Assembly (NCBI GenBank): GCA_012295275.1 | Contig: CM022665.1 | Span: forward strand, 1,894,167 to 1,958,166 | Reading direction: 5' to 3' | DNA length: 64,000 nucleotides | DNA from: Chrysomallon squamiferum | Lineage: Eukaryota; Mollusca; Gastropoda; Neomphalida; Peltospiridae | Notes under the pieces: model-generated | What the model was told of the DNA's origin: nothing | What the model saw: only the letters and a program-made list of their open reading frames with translations | The model's database searches: none | Program-made: the position numbers and the translations under genes | Part shown: in pieces, positions 1-16,805 of the stretch | Layout of the letters: every line of letters starts with the position of its first letter | Numbering within the stretch: the stretch's first letter is position 1

Positions 1-90
1 ATGACTGTCTCAGGGGGTGGTTGGTTTGTGACCACTGATCTATAATTTGAACTTGGAAAAGATTGGCAAATACCCAAAGCACCCCTTTTC

Positions 91-106
91 CTGGGTTATT
101 CATAAT

Positions 107-140
<34 letters not shown>

Positions 141-156
141 ATTATGAATAACCCAG
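91..156. repeat. 66-bp perfect palindrome with (TA)n core
   Basis: The arm starting CTGGGTTATTCATAATCTTA is followed by a TA run and then by its exact reverse complement, centred near 123/124. Homology between the arms continues imperfectly outwards (CCCCTTTT on the left, AAAAGGGTTA on the right). It lies in the intron before the first visible exon of the heptad-repeat gene. It could be a hairpin-type repeat or a small palindromic mobile element. Confidence 0.85.
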
Positions 157-305
157 TAAAAGGGTTATAAATATGTATATATATATATATAAAAAAAATT
201 TTAAAAACAGTAACAGAAAAAGTAGGAGATTGGGCCAGTTGGGAATCTGTATTATTATGATTATGTTACTGAAATGTCATTTTTATTGTACCTTTTTTTT
301 TTTAG

Positions 306-1480
306 ATTCAGCAGCCACCTCAACAACAGCAACAGTTGCCACCGCAGCCTTCAAATAGCGCAGTGCCACAGCAACAACAGATACCTCAGTCTACAGTAGC
401 TGCTGCTCGGTACCCACAAGGTGAAAAATACTTGACTGACAGATAACTAATTATCAGTGCAAGGGGCGAGGGGTACTTTAAGAGAAAGAGAGAATGTTAG
501 AAAGGCTGTAAATATCTTGTTTTTACGTTTCATAATCCCAGTTAATCGAGCATTTTCTGTTTTCTGACAACAGGCAAGCCACACAAACCACAGAAGGTTC
601 GCTACTCAGGAAATCAGAGAGATAATTCATCTCACACCGTCATCATTAAAGAGAGACGTCGTTCGAGTGGCAGCAGTGGCGACTTTGCAGCTGGTAGGTA
701 TCAATGACGAGACTGTATTTATATTCTGATGTTACTTTGATGAAATAATTACCATGTTACTTAACAATTCTAATGCGATAAGACGTAATAATAGTGCTTC
801 TCGTTTGACCAAATGCTGGAGATGACTCGGCATAATAGTGATTCACTTTATTATTTTAATCTATCTGTCTGTTGTACATACGCATATAAATTTGTTTTGC
901 AGGCCTCCTCCTTGGCACCGCTTTGAGTGGAGGTCACATAGGTCCACACTTCGGTTTTGGTCGTGGATGGGGCGGTGACTATTTTGATCACAGATGGGAC
1001 CACCATCATGGTTATTACGACAATGGACCTGATGTTCACATAGAAAATAATTACTATTCAAACACCACAAATATTGAAAACACGAACATTAATGAAACTA
1101 ATGTTGAAAATAATATTGATAGTGAAATTGCTGATGAGCAAGTAAATGACGAAGAAGCTATTGAAGGTGACGTAGCTGAAGAGGGTGAGCCAACAGAGGC
1201 AGGCGAACCACCTGAGGAAGAATGCGAGCCTCCTGAGGAAGAATGCGAGCCTCCTGAAGAAGAATGCGAGCCTCCTGAAGAGGAATGCGAACCACCCGAA
1301 GAGGAATGCGAACCTCCCGAAGAGGAATGCGAGCCTCCCGAAGAAGAATGCGAGCCTCCTGAAGAGGAATGCGAGCCTCCTGAAGAAGAATGCGAGCCTC
1401 CCGAGGAAGAATGCGAACCACCTGAAGAGGAATGCGAACCACCTGAAGAGGAATGCGAGCCACCTGAAGAGGAATGCTAA
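306..1480 (+). CDS. Gln/Pro-rich protein with C-terminal EPPEEEC heptad array (5' partial)
   Basis: I do not recognise the family. Three exons can be read, 306-420, 574-693 and 903-1480, each flanked by AG and GT and joined in consistent phase; the gene begins upstream of the window. The 270-residue readable part runs in this order: a Gln/Pro segment (exon 306-420); a basic stretch with ERRRSSGSSG; a short hydrophobic AAGLLLGTALSGG; a Gly/His/Tyr-rich patch (GFGRGWGG, DHRWDHHHGYYDN); an Asn-rich stretch with several N-x-T/S sequons; an acidic linker; and 13 copies of EPPEEEC up to the stop. The His-rich and Cys/Glu-rich parts could bind metal ions, and an extracellular or matrix role is conceivable, but both are inference. 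No signal peptide is visible because the N-terminus is missing. The exon structure is well supported; the function is unknown. Confidence 0.8.
1205..1477 (+). repeat. Coding 21-bp tandem repeat, 13 units
   Basis: Exactly 273 bp, 13 x 21, in frame. Every unit encodes EPPEEEC. Units differ from each other at the third positions of the first five codons (GAA/GAG, CCT/CCA, CCT/CCC, GAA/GAG, GAA/GAG), and no difference between units changes an amino acid. Confidence 0.95.
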
Positions 1481-1693
1481 AAATGACTACAGAAGTGGGA
1501 AACGTTTTAAACAAACAATGCGACTTTCCTATGGAAAAGACGAAACATTTTATGACCTGTTATTTTAGAGAAAACGCTTCTGCAGTCGCATCCAAACAAC
1601 CGAATATTTCCTTGTCAAACCAATTTCTAAATGCTAAATCTGTGATATTTATATAATGTTGAATTTTTTTATTGTTATTATTTTTTAAACAGT

Positions 1694-1699
1694 AATAAA
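1694..1699 (+). terminator. Candidate polyadenylation signal of the heptad-repeat gene
   Basis: AATAAA lies 214 bp after the stop codon and is the first canonical hexamer downstream. It is a consensus match only; there is no transcript evidence. Confidence 0.45.
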
Positions 1700-2180
1700 A
1701 AGTCAAACGTAACATATGATCTTCTATCAGTATTATAACGATTACCTCAGCATTCAAATATTATCATCTTTCTTTGTTCAATGCATTAATCGTTCAAAAT
1801 TATCAAAATATAAAGTTGAGAAGTAAAACGTAATAGTAGTAATAATAATGATTATGATGACGGTGATTATGATGATATTGATGATGTTGATCTTTCTTTT
1901 TATTTATTTACTTGTTTTTATTTTTATTATTTTATTTTATTTTATTTTATTTATTTTTTTTGCGCTTCAGTTAAATCCAGATAGTGTTTTCTAAAATGAC
2001 ATCGATACTTACCATAGCACTGAACGATTTCATTCAGTGACATAATTTTCAAATGTGTTTTATTTCTCACCTGTTTTGAAAGTTGTAAATATTTTTTATT
2101 TGCTTTGTGTTTATTAAAACATTAATCAAATATGTATCTGTTATTAATAAACATTTTAATGAATATTTATAATAATAAAT

Positions 2181-2183
<3 letters not shown>

Positions 2184-2252
<69 letters not shown>
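2184..2252. repeat. (GA)n microsatellite
   Basis: A near-perfect AG dinucleotide run of about 68 bp. Purine-only on this strand, so it could form triplex DNA. Confidence 0.95.
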
Positions 2253-2253
<1 letters not shown>

Positions 2254-3517
2254 CAGGAAAATAAAATAAATCAACACTGAATAAAGAAAAAATGTGATTG
2301 GTTTTAGCGCTGGTGACTGAATAATTGGTTTATTATGTTGACAAACCAAAAATAGTGTGTTCTCTCTGGCAACGAAATAATCTACGAAAAACTATATTAG
2401 ATACATAACAGACTCTAATTAAATAATGTATTGACATCTCTTTATTCAATATGTATTTCTTTTTCTTTTTTTAATTACTTTTTTATCTTGTTTCTTTTCC
2501 TTTTCTATTTCCTTTTTTTTATATTTTTTTTTTCTCTCTCTCTCTTTCTTTCTTTTTAAAAAATAATTATTACTTATTTTTATTACTTTTAGCCCGTGAA
2601 CACGGCAGCTCTGAGTTCTGTTAACAATGAGAGACATCAATAAAAACCATTCACGACAGCTGACATTCATACTTACAGCGTCATCTTGCTGACGATGTTT
2701 ATTCTCACTGAATCGGTTTATTGAACGTACATCGATTTATTCTGTAACTAACAACGCTGAAATATTTATTTAGTCTTTTTATCATGGGGTTTTTTTTGGG
2801 GGGGGGTGAGAAAACTCGCTGATTTACCATTAAGATTTTATATTTATATTTTTTTTTAACTCCAAGTTATAAAAACCTAAAATAAATAAACTATTGTTTT
2901 ATGCTGAGCTATTTAAATAATATGGCTCAGAACTTAAAAATAAGATTCTGAAAAAAAGAAAAAAAAGAAAAAAAAAAGGAACCGTTTGAATTCAGATTTT
3001 GAAAACACACACATCCCTGCAATTTGTTACTGTGTGTATGTACATTCATAAGGAATGTGTTTGCATCTGTATATATATGTGCATGGTTACGTACATGCCA
3101 GTGAGTGTGTTGTGTGTTACAGCTTTAAATAACGTCCGAATATAGATTTAACCCAGATCAAAAGGTTCGGTCAAGGACAGTTAACGATCTGGACAGTATG
3201 AATTGCCAAACCTGAAAAATAATCCTATTATTTTGAAGTAGATCAATATTCGTTAAAAGTATTCAGTGGTGCTACCCCTATTATAAAAAGCAAACTTAAG
3301 GACAATTCAGAGCTAAATATGTTTAGTAATTATTTTAACAGCAGGCACTATGACGTAGATCTACAATTACCTAAGTGTATTCTACGCCGCAGCGAATATC
3401 TGTTTGGATTTTCCTTTGACAACGTACGTTACCAGTGTTGTATAAACACTTTTAATAGTATCCATGTAAATAAAACAGGTATTCACTTTACCGGGACTAA
3501 AAATATATGTATGTACT

Positions 3518-3578
<61 letters not shown>

Positions 3579-3916
3579 AATTACTGACAAATTGTATGTG
3601 TATATGTATGTTCGTTTGTATGTGTGTATGTGATAATGGTTTATGAAATATATAAGAACTTTCCACGTTTAGATATTTGTGCCAACATCAAACCATATAA
3701 TTCCATTCCCAAAAATCTAAGGGCTGGGGGAGTTCATAATTAAGTAAATACATTACATATCAGAGACATGTCCCACTCTAAGAATTTCGGGTAAGAGTGT
3801 GTAGACCTGCGTAGGCTTATCATTTTAATTTATTTACTGATTATTAATCATGTTGTGAAAAATTTAGGCTGGGGTCATGTGGAAAGATTTCTAGAAGTCG
3901 TGACTTTTTATTATGA

Positions 3917-3927
<11 letters not shown>

Positions 3928-3960
<33 letters not shown>

Positions 3961-4050
3961 GTAATAATAGTAATAATAATAATAATAATAATAACAACAA
4001 TAATAATAATAATAATTTGTATTTATTTATTTATTTATTTATTTATTTGT
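3928..4050. repeat. (AAT)n then (ATTT)n microsatellite
   Basis: About 90 bp of AAT with occasional AAC and AGT variants, followed by ATTT units. It lies just before the first copy of the composite repeat. Confidence 0.9.
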
Positions 4051-4317
4051 ATTGTTATTACTGTTATCAGAAACGGAAAAATACTGGTGTAAATAAAATA
4101 TTTATTATTATTATTATTTTTTAAATCATTTTATTTAATAAATATTTCAGACAAAACTCATTATTTTTCTGTCTACTGTTATTCTGGAGAACATATAGCT
4201 TAGTGGTTAGATTGTAGCGCAGAAAGGTTGTTAATATTATTATAAGAACAGTTAAGTAGAAATAAATATAAATAACGTTAAAAAATAAATAAAAAAATAG
4301 AAAAATAATAATAAAAA

Positions 4318-4410
4318 CTGGACAGCGTCCGTGGTTCTGTGGGATCGAACCCACTTCAGTTCAAATGCTTGGTATGCTTTAACGAAGTAACCACTGGACA
4401 ATAGCCAGTC
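4318..4410 (-). mobile_element. tRNA-like SINE head, copy 1
   Basis: On the minus strand an A-box-like TGTCCAGTGG (4391-4400) lies about 40 bp before a near-consensus B box GGGTTCGATCCC (4341-4352). This is the internal RNA polymerase III promoter arrangement of tRNA-derived SINEs. Clover folding is not convincing, so this is a tRNA-derived repeat and not a tRNA gene. Confidence 0.6.
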
Positions 4411-5031
4411 CTGATTATAGCCTCGTATTTAACGTATTAGTGTATATTGTTAATTGTTTCATGTACAGGTGTCAGTTTTGACCAGTAGTAGCTGTAAGTC
4501 AGAGTAGCACAGACGTACTCGTTTGTAGGTGGGCGTGGGGTGGGGGGTTGCGGTTTGTAAAGTATTTGACCACAGTTTGTAGATCTAGCTTCTTCTTAAT
4601 TCGCAACTAGTGTGCTATCTCAATTCTAATAAAATAACAATGGTCTAATCATGTCAGTTGTATTTTACATATGAGCAACAATACAATAACACTTTTTTTT
4701 TAATTTTAATTTTTTTTTAAATTTTTTTTTTAAACATTCTATTTAATAAATATTTCAGACAAAACTCATTATTTTTCTGTCTACTGTGATTCTGGAGAAC
4801 ATATAGCTTAGTGGTTAGATTGTAGCGCAGAAAGGTGCCGTTATTTTCCGTTCCAGCAAAATACCTTTCTGTTGTAAGTGTGAACAATGAGCGTCATCTC
4901 TCATTATTACGTATGCAAAATCTGACACGTGACGTTGTTAATATTATTCTAAGAAAAATTAAGTAGTAATAAATATAAATAGTTCAAATTAAGAAAGAAA
5001 GGAGAAAAAAAAAAAATAATAATAATAAAAA

Positions 5032-5128
5032 CTGGACAGCGTCTGTGGTTCTGTGGGATCGAACCCACTTCAGTTCAAATGCTTGGTATGCTTTTTCTAA
5101 CGAAGTAACCACTGGACAATAGCCAGTC
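5032..5128 (-). mobile_element. tRNA-like SINE head, copy 2
   Basis: Same arrangement as the copy at 4318: A-box-like TGTCCAGTGG at 5109-5118 and B box GGGTTCGATCCC at 5055-5066, with a few extra bases (TTTCT) between the boxes. Confidence 0.6.
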
Positions 5129-6042
5129 CTGATTATAGCCTCGTATTTAACGCATTAGTGTATATTGTTAATTGTTTCATGTACAGGTGTCAGTTTTGAC
5201 CAGTAGTAGCTGTAAGTCAGAGTAGCACAGACGTACTCGCTTGAAGGTGGGCGTGGGGTGGGGGGTTGCGGTTTGTAAAGTATTTGACCACCGTTTGTAG
5301 ATCTAGCTTCTTCTTAATTTCAATACGTTTTTTATTATAATTATTATTATTTTTCATTGCTTGAACAAACGTCGATTTATTTTTGTAACTATTTATCAGA
5401 GTATTTATACTTTGCGAAATTACTGTGCTAAAAGATATTGAAAAAATAATAATACTAAAAATAAATAATAAGATAACAAATATCTTTAAATAGTTTAGTG
5501 GTGGGTTGAGTTATGCACATTATTTAATAAATATAATTCACGTATAATGTTACAATACATCCCAATATTTAGAAAAATTATTTGAAAACAATTAGAAACA
5601 TTTCTGCTCAGTTCGCAACTAGTGTGCTATCTCAATACTAATAAAATAACAATGGTCTAATCATGTCAGTTGTATTATGCGTATGAGCAACAATACAATA
5701 ATAATTTTTTATTTATTTATTTATTTATTTATTTTAAACATTCTATTTAATAAATATTTCAGACAAAACTCATTATTTTTCTGGCTACTGTTATTCTGGA
5801 GAACATATAGCTTAGTGGTTAGATTGTAGCGCAGAAAGGTGCCGTTATTTTCCGTTCCAGCAAAATACCTTTCTGTTGTAAGTGTGAGCAATGAGCGTCA
5901 TCTCTCATTATTACGTATGCAAAATCTGACACGTGACGTTAATATTATTCTAAGAAAAATTAAGTAGTAATAAATATAAATAATTCATATAAAATAAGGT
6001 TAATAAATAAATAAATAAATAAATGCAAATAAAAATAAAAAA

Positions 6043-6135
6043 CTAGACAGCGTCCGTGGTTCTGTGGGATCGAACCCACTTCAGTTCAAATGCTTGGTAT
6101 GCTTTAACGAAGTAACCACTGGACAATAGCCAGTC
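6043..6135 (-). mobile_element. tRNA-like SINE head, copy 3
   Basis: Same arrangement: A-box-like element at 6116-6125 and B box at 6066-6077. It differs from the copy at 4318 by few substitutions, so the duplication is recent or the copies are homogenised. Confidence 0.6.
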
Positions 6136-6725
6136 CTGACTATAACCTCGTATTTAACGTATTAGTGTATATTGTTAATTCTTTCATGTTCAGTGTGTAG
6201 ATCTAGCTTCTGCTTACTTTTAATATGTTTTTTTATTGCTTGAACAAACGTCGATTTATTTTTGTAACTATTTGTCAGTGTATTTATACTTTGCGAAATT
6301 ACTGTGATAAAAGATATTTAAAAAAATAATAATAATAATAAAAAAATAATAAAATACTTTCACATTTTTTCGTACGTACATGAATATCTTCAACATACTT
6401 TATCTCTCAAACAGTATTTTGCCGGTGACATATTGGTAGTTCTAACCCCCCACCCTGAACACATTTTTAGCTTTCTTTGTTTACCATATTTACTACTGTA
6501 CTACATGACAAACAACAACATCCTGTTCATTTCTGCTGTTTTAATATATTTACCAATTTACTTGTTCATATTAATAAAGTATATTCGTCCAAAGGCAATA
6601 ATTTGTTTATTTTATCTATTGTCATTTTCTTCAGGAAATTAGTCGAACACACCAAATATAAAAAGATACAAAATGTTTTTTTACTTAAAAAAAAAATTAA
6701 AAACGCATTTTAAAAATGTATATAT

Positions 6726-6731
6726 TTTATT
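6726..6731 (-). terminator. Candidate polyadenylation signal of ADAT3
   Basis: AATAAA on the minus strand, 25 bp after the stop codon. If used, the 3' UTR is very short. Confidence 0.35.
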
Positions 6732-6755
6732 AATAAAAATACACGTGTTAATGTA

Positions 6756-13684
<6,929 letters not shown>

Positions 13685-14850
13685 TATAAATCAAATTATG
13701 CGGAAAATAAAACAGATTGTGAGTGAACAAAATTTAATAACAGTTCTGTTAACCTGTATCGTTATATAATTTTATTGTTAGACCTTTAAAAATACTATTA
13801 ATGCTAACATTTGGATGTATTAAATAAAACATCGACTAAACGAATGTAAGAACGAGACCTAATTTGGTGTAATTTAGAGTTCTCTCCCTTATAAGTTAGT
13901 TTCGACAATTTCTATTTTGCGGAAAGATGGTAGCAAAACGTACGAAACTCATTGTAAAAAAATATATATTATTATAAATGCTAAATTGTAATGTAACAGA
14001 TATACTTTCAGTTATTTATTTTAAGTTGTAAGTGCAAAACAACCACAATATTCTGTTTGTTTTGTTTTCTTAAATACTGTTACTAACAATTTGATATTCA
14101 GTCGGTTAAAAAGACCGTTATTTTAAATTATTTAATGTTTCGTACCTTACAGTTACAAGTCTAGGTAGTTTCGTATCTTTTAAATCATGAAAATGCCAGC
14201 AGCGGAACAGTTTGTATAAGTATGTTGGTAGTGTTGGGGAAAAAAAACGCACAACACACAGACATACACACACACACACATTTAAAAAAAAACAAAAAAA
14301 AACAATAACGCAAAACGTTAGAATTCATTAATTTCACATGAAAACACAAAGGAATTGAAACTGAAAGATATAGGTAGAAAATGCAAGTAAGCAAAATCAG
14401 AAAAATGAAATTCAAACAAACCTTCAGTGTTTGTAAATTACCAGCTCAAATTTGAATGTAAGATTAAAACAGAAACTTGAAAGAGAAAAGACAGAAGAAG
14501 GAAAATATTGAAGTAATAAGCATTCTCAGGATCTTTGAAACGTTAAATTATTTAGTGAATAAAAATTGGCAAGAATTTTAAAATTCTATAATATTAAATT
14601 TTATTAAAACATTTTAAAATGTTACTTTTAAAAATTTACATTAATTGTTGTTGTTGTTTGTTTTTTCATTTTTTGTTTTGCTCTGTATATTTATACAGCT
14701 ATTATTTTTTTTCAGTAATGACTGTATTAAAATTCATTTAAGATACTCATTTTAGAAATTATTTCAGGTTAACAGACTTTACATACAAACTATTCCATAA
14801 AGTATGAACTGAATGTAGTCACAACTGGTGTAACCCTGTGAGATTAAACC
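13685..14850. promoter_or_regulatory. Shared divergent promoter region of ADAT3 and the BTB-Kelch gene
   Basis: The two start codons face away from each other across 1,166 bp. No CpG island is visible and no TATA box can be assigned with confidence in this AT-rich sequence. The part 13785-14230 holds more CG dinucleotides than the rest and is the best guess for ADAT3 transcription start. Untranslated first exons of either gene may also lie here. Confidence 0.45.
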
Positions 14851-16768
14851 ATGGATGGCAATGGTAGAACAATGGGATCAAAAGATCTGCATGCTTTGAG
14901 ACTTCAGGATTTGCTTCATCAGCAGATGATAGAAAATTCAGAATTCTGTGATGTGGCTTTACTTATTGGTGATACGGTAAATAAATGCATTGAAATAGAT
15001 TAAGAAAAATCACTTGATTAATTCAGAATTTAAGAAACTTAGTTAAAATTGTCAGCATTATTTCCTTTAATTATGTTTGAAATAATGGATTGTAATACTG
15101 ATTTTATTTATTGGGGTTTTTTTATATTTTTTTTTTTTAAATAGACACTAGACATTTGTGAATGATAATTTTATGCTGCTCACTATATTTTTATGTTTTA
15201 GATTTTAAGCATATTTTTAGAATTTTATTTTAGTGTGATACTAATTCTTGTGAGATAATAATAATTATTTAAGATTTGAAGTGCTGTGAAGCAGTTGTTT
15301 ATGCTTGTTTGTCATTATTTCAGGAGTTCAAGGCCCACTGGTGTGTTTTGGTGTCTTGTCCCTTCTTCCAGTCACTGTATGACAGTGGGATGAAAGAAAA
15401 GGTTGTTGGTAAGTTACTGTGTTAAAAATGAAGTTAAACATGCACTTACTGATTGGTAAATTCTATAGTAGGTACCGGCAGCCTAGCTGATATAATTGGT
15501 CGAAGCTGTTAAAAGTTCTGATTTTGTCCATTTTCCTCCACTCCCAAATCCCTTCTGTAAATCCTACCATAAAAAACAAATACATTTATCTAAAGATCTT
15601 TGTGCGCTCTTTTAAATGGTGTTGTTGTTCTTGTTGTATATTAAATCAGTTCTTTGTATGACAGTGTTAAACGTGGTAGGGGTAAACGCACTTTGGCACC
15701 TGTGGTCAGCAATTAATAGCATGGAGTAAAAAGTCCTAAAATAGGGTCACTCTACAAATGCCTGGCTTGTTTTCGCCAAAATGGCTTCAATGTTATTTTT
15801 AGCACAGATAGAAGGGTCAAAGTTCAGTCTTTCTAACTGCATGTCATCACTGGCAATGGCTTATATCAAAAGTTGTGTCCAAAAATTTACTTTTTCATGC
15901 CTTCAAACCAATTTTGAAAAGAACTGGCTGAAAATATAACCTATGTTCACGGGATCAAATGAAAGTTCATTCAATTACCTTTCAAACAATGTGCGACACT
16001 ACAGTGTGTCTTCTTTGGCAAAAAGAAGCTCCGTGTTTGAAAGTAGCATGTGCTTAGCAAAATAGCCATTGCGTTACGTTTTCTACAGAACAAAATCACC
16101 GTTGATTTTATGTACAGCTAGAAAGGTCTGGCGCTGTTTAAAATGATTATATTTATATGTTGTTTATAATTTTAATATCTTATTGGCTGTATGTTTTTCT
16201 TCAATGTTCCTACTTTTAGCATCTACATTATAGCACTTGTGTTGCGAATTTGCGTTCTGAAATAAACAAATTAACATTGTTTTGCTGATTACTATCTTCC
16301 ATTTAAAACCATTGATTATTCTTCTTTCAAAATTCTTGCGATAAATGGCAAATTAAGAATCGTAAACATAACAAACTATACAACATAATAGAACAATGTA
16401 TTCAGAGGTATTGATGGAATGCTGAATACAAATTTAATCACTTTTTTAAAATATAAAATCATAAATTGATCATTTTTAAACATTATTTTTGCTTGTTGAT
16501 AAGCTTTATCAGAGAAAATTTCAACAGTGGTCAGATAATACACAACTTATGTTTGCTGTCAAATCACAGCAAGTACAAAGCTAAGAAAATTATTTTATGT
16601 TTGCTTCAAATGACAGACTTACAACACCTGTGTCTTTAATTGCCTCTAGTCTCATGATTACATAAATTTTATTGTCACTTTCTGGAGTTGACTGTAAGGA
16701 TTAGCTGAGTTTATGTATTGCAAAGGATTATGGTTAAACATCAAATGCTTGTAGACCTTTTAAGTAAC

Positions 16769-16805
<37 letters not shown>

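Larger units (their letters stand above)
1700..4127. other. Intergenic, no gene seen
   Basis: This stretch separates two convergent genes. It holds a (GA)n array at 2184-2252, a (GT)n array at 3530-3567 and an (AAT)n-(ATTT)n block at 3928-4050, plus A/T homopolymers. Short open frames here are low-complexity translations of the repeats. The block 3120-3500 is more complex sequence, but I see no exon signals or recognisable protein in it. Confidence 0.6.
4131..6340. repeat. Composite repeat in three tandem, unequally deleted copies
   Basis: Four blocks recur in the same order. Block a begins TTATTTAATAAATATTTCAG and includes a tRNA-like region; block b ends GTAGATCTAGCTTCT; block c contains GCTTGAACAAACGTCGATTT; block d begins TTCGCAACTAGTGTGCTATC. 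Copy 1 (4131-4692) lacks block c and about 100 bp after GCAGAAAGGT. Copy 2 (about 4733-5702) is the fullest. Copy 3 (about 5741-6340) lacks about 120 bp of block b (the GTCAGTTTTGACCAG to TTTGACCAC segment) and has no block d. The order and the deletions indicate tandem duplication with later loss. Confidence 0.85.

Noticed and set aside
1158-1568. Long open frames on the other strand and in another frame over the heptad array
   Set aside because: The 21-bp periodicity keeps several frames open. Only the plus frame at 903-1480 is in phase with the upstream exons.
2167-2349. Ser-Leu repeat frames over the GA/CT arrays (also near 7.0 and 27.2 kb)
   Set aside because: Pure dinucleotide-repeat translations. 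The ADAT3 exon at 6756-6933 is real, but the Ser-Leu stretch before it lies in the intron.
4196-4420. A genuine tRNA gene on either strand
   Set aside because: A and B boxes are present but no clover-leaf with paired acceptor stem could be drawn, and the sequence recurs as part of a larger repeat.
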